Assembly: GCF_019598945.1 (NCBI RefSeq)
Contig: NZ_CP080598.1
Coordinates: forward strand, 4,278,001 to 4,342,000
Source of the DNA: Sphaerospermopsis torques-reginae ITEP-024
GTDB lineage: Bacteria; Cyanobacteriota; Cyanobacteriia; Cyanobacteriales; Nostocaceae
Reading direction: 5' to 3'
Length of the DNA stretch: 64,000 nt
Under the pieces are notes generated by a model, which was not told the DNA's origin, did not search any database, and saw only the letters and a program-made list of their open reading frames with translations. Shown piece by piece: positions 41,654 through 50,626 of this stretch. Numbering within the stretch: position 1 is the stretch's first letter; each line of letters starts with the position of its first letter. Both the position numbers and the translations under genes were made by a program.

Positions 41654-43726
41654 CTAACTCACCACTATCAAAGCCTGAATCGCAGCTTGAATAATACCAT
41701 CATATTGGGGTAAAGATAAATCAACCTGTTTAGCATCTTCACGACTTAAACCTAAGAGACCTATTTTATTCTCAGGCTGCATAACTAATACCTTACCTTC
41801 ACTATTTTTAATTCTCAACTCTGCACCATTACCATTTTGATAAATACCACAGATATATTGACGTTGTTTATATTCAAACTTTGTCGTTTGAGAAATTTTT
41901 GATGCAGTAAATAAATTTTCCACCTGCTGCGGAATTTTTACCCCCACTAATTCTAATTGCAAATTATTATTACCATTATAATTATTTTCACCCAATTTGT
42001 AAGCAACATCAATTCTAGATGGTAAAGGAAAATAATCACCCCACCGCCAAGCTATAGCTGGAATTTCATATCTTTGATTATCTATAACTTGCCCCAAAAC
42101 TAATTTAATATGACCTTTGCCAACTATTTGTTGTTGAATAACTTGAACATTAGGAGTCCAAAATAGAGGACTAGGATTTTCAATTCCGCAAGGATGAAGA
42201 ATATTTAACTGTTGAAATAAATCTCTATTGATTTGATTAAAATTTGCTTGAGCATCAATTTTTAGTAAAGGTTTCAGATGTTGAATTTCTAAACATTGAT
42301 TAGCAAAATCAGATAAACGTAATCTAAAACTTTCTAAATTATCAGATGGTAAAGAAAAACCCCCTGCGGCTTTATGTCCTCCATATTTACTTAATAAATC
42401 ATCACTGTATTCTAAAGCCTTAAATACATGAAATTCAGGTATTCCCCTTGCAGAACCACGAATTACACCCTCACCTTCAAAAGTACCAATAAAAACCGGA
42501 ACGCCATAACGCTCAACCAAACGAGAAGCAACAATACCAATTACACCATGATGCCAATTTTCTTTAATAACTACTAAAACCCGGTTTTTAGGTAAATCTT
42601 CTACATACAAATCTTCCACTAATGATATTGCTTCCTGTTCAATTTCCTCACACATTTTTTGACGTTCAGAATTAATTTGTTCACACTGCATCGCTCTTTC
42701 TAGAGCTATTCCCATATCATCAGTAGTTAACAATTCTATCACAGTTTGCGGGTTGCCAATTCTCCCAATAGCATTAATTCTTGGTCCCAAACGAAAACCA
42801 ATATCATCAGGTTTTAAGGATTTTGGATTTTGGGTTTTGGATTTTAGATCAGATTGTGAATTACTTTCTATTTCTCCTTCACTGGGTTGAACTCCAGCAA
42901 CTTGAATTAAAGCTTGTACACCTGGTAAAGTAGACTTAGGTAATAACTTTAAACCCCGTTTTACCCAACGACGATTTACACCAGTTAAAGGAGCTAAATC
43001 AGCAATAGTTCCCAAAGTAAATAAAGCTAACATGGGGTGAACTAAACCTTTCAATTCTCCCATTTGTTGAGCTAAAGAAACAGCTAAAATATAAGCCACA
43101 CCCACACCAGCAACACCCCGATAAGGAGAAGATTCATCTATTAATTTCGGGTTGAGAATAGCATTAGCTGGTGGTAATTCTTTGGGAATATCATGATGAT
43201 CTGTGATAATAACTTTTAAACCTAATTCTCTCGCTCTAGCAATAGGTTCAAAAGCTGCAATACCATTATCTACCGTGAGAATTAAACCTACACCTTCACT
43301 CTTGAATTCTTCCACAATGCGTTTATTAATTCCATAACCTTCGTGCATCCGACTAGGGATAGCATAATCAACATTTGCACCCAAAGCACGGAGACTTCGC
43401 AATAATAAAGCAGTGCTAGTCATCCCATCTGCGTCATAGTCACCACAGATAGCAATTTTTTCTTGATTTTTAATAGCACTTTCTAATAATTCTACACTTA
43501 CCGCTAAATCGGGAAAATCTTCCAAAGGAGAAGGTAAATTTAAACTTTCAGGATTGATAAATTTTTCTGCTGCTTCTGGTGTTTCCATTCCCCGATTAAT
43601 CACCAACTGACTGATAATGGGGGAAATATTAGTGAAACTAGCTACTTTTGTAGCTAATTCTATATTTGCTGGAGCAATTTGCCAACGTTGATGAGGTAAA
43701 CGTTTAATATTTTGGTTATTAGTCAT
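41654..43726 (-). CDS. recJ: Single-stranded-DNA-specific exonuclease RecJ
   Basis: 5'-3' exonuclease on single-stranded DNA in recombination and repair. 690 residues with DHH catalytic core: motif I GDYDADGM (95-102), TVDNG, motif III ITDHHD (175-180), GVAGVGVAYIL, GTIADLAPLTG, and the DHHA1 motif KYGGHKAAGGF near 450. C-terminal OB-like domain follows. A run of about 17 residues at roughly 288-304 (SDLKSKTQNPKS core) is encoded by an AAAATCC-type STRR at 42816-42850; it lies just before GFRLGPRINAIGRIG and has kept the reading frame. Complete, and probably active despite the insert. Confidence 0.95.
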   Translation of the reverse strand: MTNNQNIKRLPHQRWQIAPANIELATKVASFTNISPIISQLVINRGMETPEAAEKFINPESLNLPSPLEDFPDLAVSVELLESAIKNQEKIAICGDYDADGMTSTALLLRSLRALGANVDYAIPSRMHEGYGINKRIVEEFKSEGVGLILTVDNGIAAFEPIARARELGLKVIITDHHDIPKELPPANAILNPKLIDESSPYRGVAGVGVAYILAVSLAQQMGELKGLVHPMLALFTLGTIADLAPLTGVNRRWVKRGLKLLPKSTLPGVQALIQVAGVQPSEGEIESNSQSDLKSKTQNPKSLKPDDIGFRLGPRINAIGRIGNPQTVIELLTTDDMGIALERAMQCEQINSERQKMCEEIEQEAISLVEDLYVEDLPKNRVLVVIKENWHHGVIGIVASRLVERYGVPVFIGTFEGEGVIRGSARGIPEFHVFKALEYSDDLLSKYGGHKAAGGFSLPSDNLESFRLRLSDFANQCLEIQHLKPLLKIDAQANFNQINRDLFQQLNILHPCGIENPSPLFWTPNVQVIQQQIVGKGHIKLVLGQVIDNQRYEIPAIAWRWGDYFPLPSRIDVAYKLGENNYNGNNNLQLELVGVKIPQQVENLFTASKISQTTKFEYKQRQYICGIYQNGNGAELRIKNSEGKVLVMQPENKIGLLGLSREDAKQVDLSLPQYDGIIQAAIQALIVVS
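42816..42850. repeat. STRR inside recJ coding sequence
   Basis: GGATTTTGGATTTTGGGTTT and continuing GGATTTTA units, the same heptamer that fills intergenic gaps at 4690, 16785, 48045 and 50255. Here it is translated in frame within RecJ. Confidence 0.85.
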
Positions 43727-43770
43727 CGGTGATTGAGATTATTTTATAATATATTTTAGTTGGGTATTTT

Positions 43771-43958
43771 TTGTCTGAATCAGGATGTCCAGGATTATAG
43801 GATTTTCAAGATGTTATTGTTGAATTTTCATTATTTGTCTGAATCACGATGTCCAGGATTATAGGATTTTCAGGATGTTATTGTTGAATTTTCATTATTT
43901 GTCTGAATCAGGATGTCCAGGATTATAGGATTTTCAAGATGTTATTGTTGAATTTTCT
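43771..43958. repeat. 64-bp tandem repeat, three copies
   Basis: Units start at 43771, 43835 and 43899 with TTGTCTGAATCAGGATGTCC and end in TTGTTGAATTTTC. They differ by only a few bases. Each contains the dispersed GATGTCCAGGATTATAGG element, so the array grew by local duplication of one dispersed copy. Not a CRISPR: repeats are contiguous with no variable spacers. Confidence 0.85.
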
Positions 43959-44346
43959 GTTTACATCATAGCATCAAGATTTAAAGATATTATATCATTA
44001 TTTAATCTATATTTATCCTTTTTTTATAAACAAAAAATTACATCCTGTACATCCTTTCATCCTGGATATCCTGATTCAGACAAAAAGACAGAAAATCAAA
44101 CCATAAATTAAACAATTACATCCTGTCAATCCTTTCATCCTGGATATCCTGATATGGCTAACGCCACGCTTCGCTATCAGACAACAAAAATATAATAACT
44201 ACACTTACGCATATTTGTAAAGAGTTGACCAAGTAAATTTTTCTAAATTTATGTATTTAAATGTAGATTTTTTTATCAAAATGTAGATAAAAAAAGCGAA
44301 TATAATTCGCCTAGTTTCTCAATGCTGAAATGTAAATTTTCAGAGA
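43959..44346. repeat. Repeat-filled gap incl. interrupted CATCCTGT repeats
   Basis: Two inverted-orientation members of the same repeat at 44040-44084 and 44113-44175. The second is split: TATCCTGAT is followed by ATGGCTAACGCCACGCTTCG and CTATCAGACA instead of TCAGACA, so a short GC-rich palindromic repeat of about 24 bases has inserted into it. The rest is AT-rich without genes. Confidence 0.7.
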
Positions 44347-44586
44347 TTAAAACACATTCACCCGACCATCATTGAGAATATAAAGAGAGCGATAACCAGG
44401 AAACTTATTACTAGGACGCAATTCTAAACGCAAAGTCCCAAAATTTGGTTTAGAAATATTAGCATCTAAAGACCTACCTGTATCATCCCAAAACAACAGA
44501 GAAAAATTAAGGGCTGTAGCATTTTCTTGAACATAATAGACTCCTAAAATGATTATGTAAATTTGATTTTTATATTTGGCTCTCAT
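44347..44586 (-). CDS. Short hypothetical protein, maybe a fragment
   Basis: A 79-codon frame. The start (KYKNQIYIIILGVYYV) is AT-rich and may be spurious; the rest, LNFSLLFWDDTGRSLDANIS and FGTLRLELRPSNKFPGYRSL with the end YILNDGRVNVF, looks like a genuine beta domain. No family recognised. It could be the surviving 3' end of a longer gene. Located between a repeat block and the kinase gene on the same strand. Confidence 0.4.
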   Translation of the reverse strand: MRAKYKNQIYIIILGVYYVQENATALNFSLLFWDDTGRSLDANISKPNFGTLRLELRPSNKFPGYRSLYILNDGRVNVF

Positions 44587-44748
44587 AGACTAGATATGAA
44601 AACTTAATACTAATACCCACTTGTATCCATTATTTAAAAAGGGATTCAATAAAACCAAAATGAATTTTTATTAAATATGTAATTTTGTATTCATGGAATC
44701 CTTGTAAATAAATGTTTTCAATTATTATTTTTTATTAAATTATCATAC

Positions 44749-45867
44749 TCACTCTGGCGCTGGGAGAGACTCATATAGAGATGTTGTTGGTTGTGGGGTT
44801 GCAGATGGAGTTGATGGGGTAATTGTCGATAGTGGTTCTCGTTGGATTTTCAACCAATATCCCAGCCAACCAGATCCTAAAAGCACACCTAAAAGAATTA
44901 GTAATTGTGGTATCAGTTTCGGTTTGGGAGTTTGTGAGTTTTGTAGAGTTTGTGAGTTTTGCGGAGGTACTCTAGAAGGTACTTGTGGTTTTTGTAAAGC
45001 GAGTAAAACTGAGTCAGCTGATTGATAACGATCTTGATATTCTAGTTGTAATAACTTATCTAGAATTTGCCCTAACTCCAAACTAACAGATTGCTGTAAA
45101 TGCTTAGGCCATTCTTTCACCCAACTATAACCTTGGGTTTTCCATAAATTCCAAGGATGAATCCCACTCATTAAATGAAAACAACTTGCACCTAAACTAA
45201 ATAAATCACTAGCAGGATAAACTTGTCTATCTTCCATTTGTTCCAAAGACGCATAACCAAAACTCCCAATTACCGTACCTGGACGCATTGTTCCCTGGAG
45301 TTGTTTAGATGCACCAAAATCAATCAAGAATAATTTACCGTCACTCTGACGACGCATAATATTTTCTGGTTTAATATCTCGATGAATGATATTTTGACTA
45401 TGAACAATTTTGAGAACTGGTAATAGATCAAGTAATAATTCGCGAATTTTTCTATCGTTAAAATTTCCTTTGTTTGCTAACTCAATTAATAAATTCTCTC
45501 CATCAATAAATTCTTGAATTAAATACAGACAGTCATTTTCATCAAAATATGCTTGTAGTTGAGGAATTTGGGGATGTTTGAGGTCTTTGAGTCGCCTTGC
45601 TTCTTCTGCAAATAGTTCCTTAGCTTTATTTAATGCGTAGGTATTTTGGGTTTGGGGTGCAAATTGCTTAATTACGCACTTTTCGTTTAATTTGTCAATA
45701 TCTTCTGCTAGATAAGTTTTCCCAAAACCCCCACCACCCAAGGGTTTAATGGGATGATAATGGTTTCTCAGGATGATTAAAGGAACACCACAGTTAGGAC
45801 AAAATTTGGTTGTGTTGGGAACTGGAGGATTATGGCAATCTGGATTTAGACAACATATCTGAGACAT
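44749..45867 (-). CDS. Serine/threonine protein kinase with N-terminal zinc ribbon
   Basis: Hanks-type kinase. From ATG 45867 (MSQICCLNPDC) it has 372 residues; twelve more codons are open upstream but the family begins here. An N-terminal Cys cluster (CCLNPDC, FCPNCG) forms a zinc ribbon. The kinase domain shows the Gly loop LGGGGFGKTYLAED, VIKQF with the ATP-binding Lys, HRDIKPENIM and DFGASK, then GSFGYASLEQ in the activation loop. A Pro/Ser linker leads to one membrane helix (LLILLGVLLGSGWLGYWL, about 325-342) and a short outside tail, without the WD40, TPR or pentapeptide domains often found in such cyanobacterial kinases. Substrate unknown. Confidence 0.92.
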   Translation of the reverse strand: MSQICCLNPDCHNPPVPNTTKFCPNCGVPLIILRNHYHPIKPLGGGGFGKTYLAEDIDKLNEKCVIKQFAPQTQNTYALNKAKELFAEEARRLKDLKHPQIPQLQAYFDENDCLYLIQEFIDGENLLIELANKGNFNDRKIRELLLDLLPVLKIVHSQNIIHRDIKPENIMRRQSDGKLFLIDFGASKQLQGTMRPGTVIGSFGYASLEQMEDRQVYPASDLFSLGASCFHLMSGIHPWNLWKTQGYSWVKEWPKHLQQSVSLELGQILDKLLQLEYQDRYQSADSVLLALQKPQVPSRVPPQNSQTLQNSQTPKPKLIPQLLILLGVLLGSGWLGYWLKIQREPLSTITPSTPSATPQPTTSLYESLPAPE

Positions 45868-45924
45868 GGGTGAGTTTTGGTAGATACGTTGAGTTCTATA
45901 CAAGCATATACCAATTTATTCCTT

Positions 45925-46026
45925 TTATTCCTTCCAGTCTCTGACTGGAAATATTGTTAAAAACCCTAAAATCTGGGAAATCCCATCCAGCAAATCTGTA
46001 AATCCTGTAAATCCTGATTCAGACAT
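45925..46026. repeat. CCAGTCTCTGACTGG hairpin plus AATCCTGTAAATCCTG repeat
   Basis: A short palindrome at 45934-45949 and then the common dispersed repeat at 45987-46025, both in the gap between the kinase gene and larE. Confidence 0.65.
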
Positions 46027-46071
46027 TATTTCTATAATAGGATTGATCAGGTGTTATAGGATTTTAACCAA

Positions 46072-46893
46072 ATGACAATAGCAGAAAAACTAGAACAGTT
46101 AAAAGCCTTATTTGCGGAAATGGAACAGGCATTAATAGCCTATTCTGGGGGAGTTGATAGTACATTAGTTGCGAAAATTGCTTATGATGTATTAGGCGAT
46201 CGCGCTTTAGCTGTAACAGCGGTTTCTCCTTCCCTACTACCAGAAGAATTAGCAGACGCAACAGCACAAGCAGCAACTATTGGGATAGCGCATAAAATCG
46301 TTCATACCCACGAAATGGAAAATCCCAACTACACATCAAACCCAGTTAACCGCTGCTATTTTTGCAAAAGTGAATTGCACGACACACTCAAGCCCCTAGC
46401 TTTAGAGTTAGGATATCCTTATGTGGTAGATGGAGTCAACGCCGATGATTTACATGATTATCGTCCTGGAATCCAAGCCGCAAAAGAACGAGGTGCGCGA
46501 TCGCCCCTAGCAGAAATAGGTGTCACCAAAGCCGAAGTGCGTCAACTTTCCCAACAACTGAGTTTACCTTGGTGGGATAAACCTGCCCAACCATGTTTAA
46601 GCTCTCGCTTTCCCTACGGTGAAGAAATTACCATCGCCAAATTACAGCGAGTTGGTAGAGCAGAAATTTATCTCAGAAATTTAGGATGGGATAACCTGCG
46701 GGTACGTTCCGAAGGAGACACAGCCAGAATTGAACTACCACCAGAAAAAATAGCAGATTTTGTCTTAAAAACAGATTTACCTACCCTTGTCAGCACATTT
46801 CAAAATCTAGGATTTATTTACGTCACCTTAGATTTAGAAGGTTATCGCAGTGGTAAATTAAACCAAGTTTTACAACAAATTCCAGCTACATAA
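46072..46893 (+). CDS. larE: LarE-type sulfur-transfer enzyme (PP-loop superfamily)
   Basis: ATP-dependent sulfur insertase of the LarE family, which makes the nickel-pincer cofactor of lactate racemase and relatives. 273 residues. PP-loop YSGGVDST at 24-31, VSPSLLPEEL, NRCYFCKSEL near 98-107, DGVNADDLHDYRPG, and KPAQPCLSSRFPYG near 175. The Cys in PCLSSR corresponds to the sacrificial Cys of the Lactobacillus enzyme. Together with the CYFC pair it gives three Cys, a set associated with Fe-S-cluster LarE variants that do not destroy their own Cys. No larA, larB or larC nearby, so the acceptor of the sulfur is open. Confidence 0.9.
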   Translation: MTIAEKLEQLKALFAEMEQALIAYSGGVDSTLVAKIAYDVLGDRALAVTAVSPSLLPEELADATAQAATIGIAHKIVHTHEMENPNYTSNPVNRCYFCKSELHDTLKPLALELGYPYVVDGVNADDLHDYRPGIQAAKERGARSPLAEIGVTKAEVRQLSQQLSLPWWDKPAQPCLSSRFPYGEEITIAKLQRVGRAEIYLRNLGWDNLRVRSEGDTARIELPPEKIADFVLKTDLPTLVSTFQNLGFIYVTLDLEGYRSGKLNQVLQQIPAT

Positions 46894-47230
46894 AATCAAC
46901 AATTGATTGACTCTTACTATTCTCTTCTTACTGTCACCAATCACCAATCACCAATCACCAATCACCAATCACCAGTCATCTGCCTCATAGCCTTCATCGT
47001 TTTTTCTTTCCTTGTAAGGACTCACTGCTTTTCCTTATGACAACCCTATTGGGCTGAATTCAGGAAAATTCTACTTTCCTTACGCGGTATCAAGATCCCC
47101 CATGAGAATGTAGTTTACAATATATAAGTATAAAAAATCACAAATTACAAAATATTAAAAAAATATTGTTAAATTTTATTCTATATACAATAACGTCGTT
47201 TAAAGTGCTAAGATTTATGCGAAGTCATTA
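46894..47230. other. Gene-free region with STRR
   Basis: Six CACCAAT units at about 46930-46977, then a stretch with the imperfect repeat TTTCCTTGTAAGGACTCACT (47008 onward), and very AT-rich DNA before the small ORF. No gene, no clear RNA. Confidence 0.5.
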
Positions 47231-47443
47231 ATGTTTCCTTTTATTTCCGTGGCTAGAGCTAGTACCGCAATTGGCGTAAGTCCAATCATTAAAGAGACTG
47301 TGCAAAAACAGGCACATTCTACTCGTTTGACCTTAAAAGAGGTTATTCTCATGGGGATGTTGGCAATTGATAAGCTAGACGATCAAGGTCGTCAAGAATT
47401 GGCTGATCAAGTGCATAAAATGCAAGTAGATGGCGAAATCTGA
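47231..47443 (+). CDS. Small helical protein, unknown
   Basis: A 70-residue frame: ISVARASTAIGVSPIIKETV, then LTLKEVILMGMLAIDKLDDQ and QELADQVHKMQVDGEI. The helical content and spacing resemble small DNA-binding or antitoxin-like proteins, but I know no match. No good ribosome-binding site precedes the ATG. The codon content is less AT-biased than the flanking DNA, which argues for a real gene. A single gene in a gene-poor gap. Confidence 0.5.
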   Translation: MFPFISVARASTAIGVSPIIKETVQKQAHSTRLTLKEVILMGMLAIDKLDDQGRQELADQVHKMQVDGEI

Positions 47444-48143
47444 ATCTTTATTGAGCAGTCTAAACTCTAAAGTCTCTAGTGCAGCAAAATCATCTGTATT
47501 CAAGACAAGAGAAAAACCACGACTTATCAAATATTGACTCTGAGCCAAGTCATAAGCAACTTCTCCTTATCAATCAGCTTCATTGATTTCCAAAGATCCT
47601 CTGTGGTGTTGTTGAGTAATATCAACAAAACCCGTTCTTTGGGAAAAAGCGAAGGGGTCTAAAAATAGATCCCCTTCATCGGTTAACAACTTAATAAAGA
47701 ACTCAGCGAAACTCTGAAGATAACGAACTGGATGAAATTTCATTACCGCTGGTTTACCAACAAGTAAATCAGCACTACTACATCCAGATTGGCAATTTAT
47801 AGCAAATTCGGCTAAATTGCCTTTTGGTTTGGTTATCCTTTGATTATTTCCCTGATATCTTGTGTCCGTCAGGACGAATATCGGCTTTATAGCACTTCTT
47901 GAGTCAATTTCATGTACTCTCGCTATAAAGCGATAAAATACACCAACAGCTTATGTTGAGTACGGGGGTTTCTAGATCCCCCAATCAAAATTTTTTCACA
48001 ATAGATATAGTTGTTCGTGGTGATTGGTAATTGGTAATTGGTGATTCAATTTTGGATTTTGGATTTTGTTCATTCCAATCTAAAATCTAAAATCTAAAAT
48101 CTAAAATTTTCTTCCCCAGTCCCCAGTCCCCAGTTCCCAGTCC
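47444..48143. other. Gene-free region with hairpins and STRR
   Basis: About 700 bases. Contains the hairpin GAAGGGGTCT...AGATCCCCTTC (47651-47677), a GGGGG-TTTCTAGAT-CCCCC hairpin (47964-47982) followed by a weak T-rich stretch, and STRR units (TTGGTAA, GGATTTT, AATCTAA, CCCCAGT) from 48025 to 48142. Between 47444 and 47950 I see neither ORF nor known RNA, although base composition is less AT-rich than usual here, so a decayed gene is possible. Confidence 0.5.
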
Positions 48144-49379
48144 CTAATATCGACTGAAAATTAAAAATCCTACCTGAAATAACCCGACAACAAAACCTAA
48201 AATACCGCCTAAAGTCACAATTGCCTGTAATTCATTCTTGACAATTCCTTCAATTGCTGCTTCTAAATCAGCAGGTGAAGTTGATTTTACTCTGTCAACA
48301 ATCACTTGATCTATAGATAAAATGGGAATTACCTGGGCGACAATTGCTTCTAAATCTTTTTCTAAATACTTTTCTAAAATTAAAGCTAACTCTTGAGACA
48401 CTACTTCTAAAGAAGTATTAACCACTGGTGAATTTCGCAAACGATTTAACAGCAAGACAGCAATATTTTCCCAGTCCGCTGATTCAGTTAATTCCTGTAA
48501 CAAATTGCTACCACTCTTTTGTAAGTAATGGCGTACACTTTCCCTAGTGGTTTTTCTGAGTTGGCGAACTGTACCAACGGGTAAGTTTTGTAAAGATAAA
48601 TCTTGTAATAATTTTTTGAGGCGATCGCGCATTTGCAAATCTTGGATTAATTCTTCTAATCGTTTATTTGTAGCCTCTTTTTCATCTAAACAAAAAGTTC
48701 TTAACCGAGTCAGAGTATTACGTAAACCAAATAAATTAGCAACTACCCAATAAGTACCGCTGGTTTTTTCACGAAAGCTATCATCAATAGTTTGAATAGT
48801 CCTATCTGTTAAAAAATCAACTATTGCCTGTCTTAAAACATCCGGTGGTAAAACAACTTGCAACAACCAATCAGCTAACCGTGTAGATTGTTCTTCAGTG
48901 AGTTGAAATTCCAGTAATATTTGATCAAAAATTTGGTTGATTTGCGCTTCTAAAAAATTTTCCTGTCTGGCCAAAACCTTCAGGAGACGGGGTAAAGACT
49001 CTCCCAGCAAATCCCGTAAAATTCCCGCCACAATTTTGGCACTTTTCTGGTTTTTATCACCTTGGATTTGTTCAATCGCCAACTTCAATAACCAGAGGAT
49101 TGCCCCTTGTACCCGTTCTGTTTGTAAGAGACGCTTCGCCAGCTTTTGCAATTCATCTGGCGTTAACAGCGATCCCATAATGGTATTAGAAATATTTTTT
49201 GCCAACCGCTCCTGATTGCGGGGAATCAACCCAGGAGTAAAAGGCACTCTGCGCCCCAGAATATAAATAGCTCGATAGGGGCGAAACAGCATTTTGATGG
49301 CTATATCATTGGTGAAATAGCCGATAATTCCACCCAGAATTGGGGGTGATACATAAAGCCAAAGATGTGACCAATCCAC
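48144..49379 (-). CDS. DUF445 membrane-associated protein
   Basis: A 411-residue protein of the DUF445 (YheB/YjiN) family. It begins with a membrane helix ([19 protein letters not shown]) and the family block [40 protein letters not shown]. The centre is a long helical region with many Leu/Gln ([33 protein letters not shown]), and the end has a second membrane segment ([19 protein letters not shown]). So both ends are in the membrane and the middle is soluble. Function unknown. It lies downstream of menG on the same strand but 157 bases and two STRR runs away. Confidence 0.88.
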   Translation of the reverse strand: MDWSHLWLYVSPPILGGIIGYFTNDIAIKMLFRPYRAIYILGRRVPFTPGLIPRNQERLAKNISNTIMGSLLTPDELQKLAKRLLQTERVQGAILWLLKLAIEQIQGDKNQKSAKIVAGILRDLLGESLPRLLKVLARQENFLEAQINQIFDQILLEFQLTEEQSTRLADWLLQVVLPPDVLRQAIVDFLTDRTIQTIDDSFREKTSGTYWVVANLFGLRNTLTRLRTFCLDEKEATNKRLEELIQDLQMRDRLKKLLQDLSLQNLPVGTVRQLRKTTRESVRHYLQKSGSNLLQELTESADWENIAVLLLNRLRNSPVVNTSLEVVSQELALILEKYLEKDLEAIVAQVIPILSIDQVIVDRVKSTSPADLEAAIEGIVKNELQAIVTLGGILGFVVGLFQVGFLIFSRY

Positions 49380-49401
49380 AGGATTTTGGATTAGGGAAAG
49401 A

Positions 49402-49550
49402 GGACAGGTGACAGGTGACAGGTGACAGGTGACAGGTGACAGTTATCGAGGTTGACTGTTCACTGCTCACTGTTTCCTGACTCCCAACTAGCAACTGAAA
49501 ATTAGTTAGTAATTACAAATTATCAATTATCAATTATCAATTATCAATTA
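49402..49550. repeat. STRR clusters (GACAGGT and ATCAATT types)
   Basis: Five GGTGACA units at 49404-49442 and four TATCAAT units at 49519-49547, the latter running into the menG stop region. Confidence 0.85.
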
Positions 49551-50247
49551 CCAACACTCCCATCATACCGTTAGAAATGGGGTAATGTGTGGCGTTGACA
49601 AAACCTACTTTTTGTGCTATCGCTACTTGCTCTTTACCGATGGGGAAACGGTCTAAACTGGGACTAATATAAGCGTATTCTTCTTTAACACCTAAATTAG
49701 TTGCCAGGGGAACGACGAGGTTATCTAAATACCACTGCTGAAAAGCGCGGAATGTTTCGTTACTAGGGCGATGAAAATCTAAAATTGCTGCTTTACCACC
49801 GGGTTTGAGAACGCGATATATTTCTTGGAGACTGCGGGGAATATCTTTCACGTTTCTTAAACCATAGCCCATTGTGATGGCATCAAATTGATGGTCGTCA
49901 AAGGGTAAATTAAGAACATCAGCTTCTATCCAAGTGATCGGAGGTTGGGGGTAATATCTCTGACAGCGTTCTTTGGCAGTTGCGAGTAAGTTACAGGAAA
50001 AGTCTACACCATAAACTTTTCCCGTCATTCCTGCGCGTCGCGCCAATCTAAAGGTTAAATCACCACTACCACAGCATAAATCTAAACAGGTATCTCCGGG
50101 TTTTGCTCCACTCCATTTAACGGTCATTTCTTTCCAGATCCGGTGTTGTCCTAAACTTAACCAATCGTTTAATTGGTCATACACCGGGGCTATCCGGTCA
50201 AAAATGTTACGAATTTTGTTGCTGAAGGGTGGTTGATAGTTGGTCAT
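49537..50247 (-). CDS. menG: Demethyl(phyllo)quinone methyltransferase MenG (UbiE family)
   Basis: SAM-dependent C-methyltransferase for the last step of phylloquinone formation in cyanobacteria, the cofactor of photosystem I; the same fold serves menaquinone and ubiquinone. 236 residues. Marks: FDRIAPVYDQLNDWLSLGQH near the start, the SAM loop CLDLCCGSGDLTFRLA, YGVDFSCNLL, ITMGYGLRNVKDIPRSL and VLKPGGKAAILDFHRP, all typical of UbiE/MenG. The start MTNYQPPFSNKI is directly preceded by an STRR, without a clear ribosome-binding site. Confidence 0.94.
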   Translation of the reverse strand: MTNYQPPFSNKIRNIFDRIAPVYDQLNDWLSLGQHRIWKEMTVKWSGAKPGDTCLDLCCGSGDLTFRLARRAGMTGKVYGVDFSCNLLATAKERCQRYYPQPPITWIEADVLNLPFDDHQFDAITMGYGLRNVKDIPRSLQEIYRVLKPGGKAAILDFHRPSNETFRAFQQWYLDNLVVPLATNLGVKEEYAYISPSLDRFPIGKEQVAIAQKVGFVNATHYPISNGMMGVLVIDN

Positions 50248-50494
50248 CCGATTTTAGATTTTGGATTTTGGATTTTGGATTTATTTTAGGTTGGTAATGG
50301 GTAATTGGTAATTGGTAATTGGTAATGGGTAATGGGTAATGGGTACGTTCACGACTACTGAATTGAGAGCGCACTTGCTCAATTTCGAGATTTGTGTTAT
50401 CAATAAATTTCTTTATATGTTCTTCACAATTTTGTGATATTCCATACACAGCAGAGTTGAAAATCCTGATTTTTAGCAATTCAACATCAACCAA
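50207..50494 (-). CDS. Small unknown ORF ending in repeat DNA (doubtful)
   Basis: The first half (LLKIRIFNSAVYGISQNCEE, HIKKFIDNTNLEIEQVRSQF) reads like a small alpha/beta protein and resembles short Cse60-like proteins of phage or plasmid origin, but this is weak. The second half is encoded wholly by heptamer repeats (HYPLPITNYQLPIT, KSKIQNLKS) and overlaps the start of menG, so it cannot be original. Perhaps the 5' part of a small gene truncated by STRR expansion. Confidence 0.3.
   Translation of the reverse strand: MVDVELLKIRIFNSAVYGISQNCEEHIKKFIDNTNLEIEQVRSQFSSRERTHYPLPITNYQLPITHYQPKINPKSKIQNLKSDDQLSTTLQQQNS
50244..50345. repeat. STRR cluster upstream of menG
   Basis: GGATTTT units (50254-50282) then GGTAATG/GGTAATT units (50292-50344). 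Confidence 0.85.
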
Positions 50495-50626
50495 GCTGTG
50501 AAACGAACAACCTCAATTTAAAATCCAAAATCCATAATCTAAAATTCGCAAATTTAAGGGATAATTAAGAGCTTAATTACTAATCACCATCTTAAATTGA
50601 AGTTTGCACTTTTGATACTTAGGATT

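Noticed and set aside
43771-43958. Possible CRISPR array
   Set aside because: Units are contiguous and nearly identical over all 64 bases; no spacers and no cas genes.
46928-46978. Short regular repeats (CACCAAT) as CRISPR or VNTR with function
   Set aside because: These are the 7-bp STRRs found all over the window, with no spacer structure.
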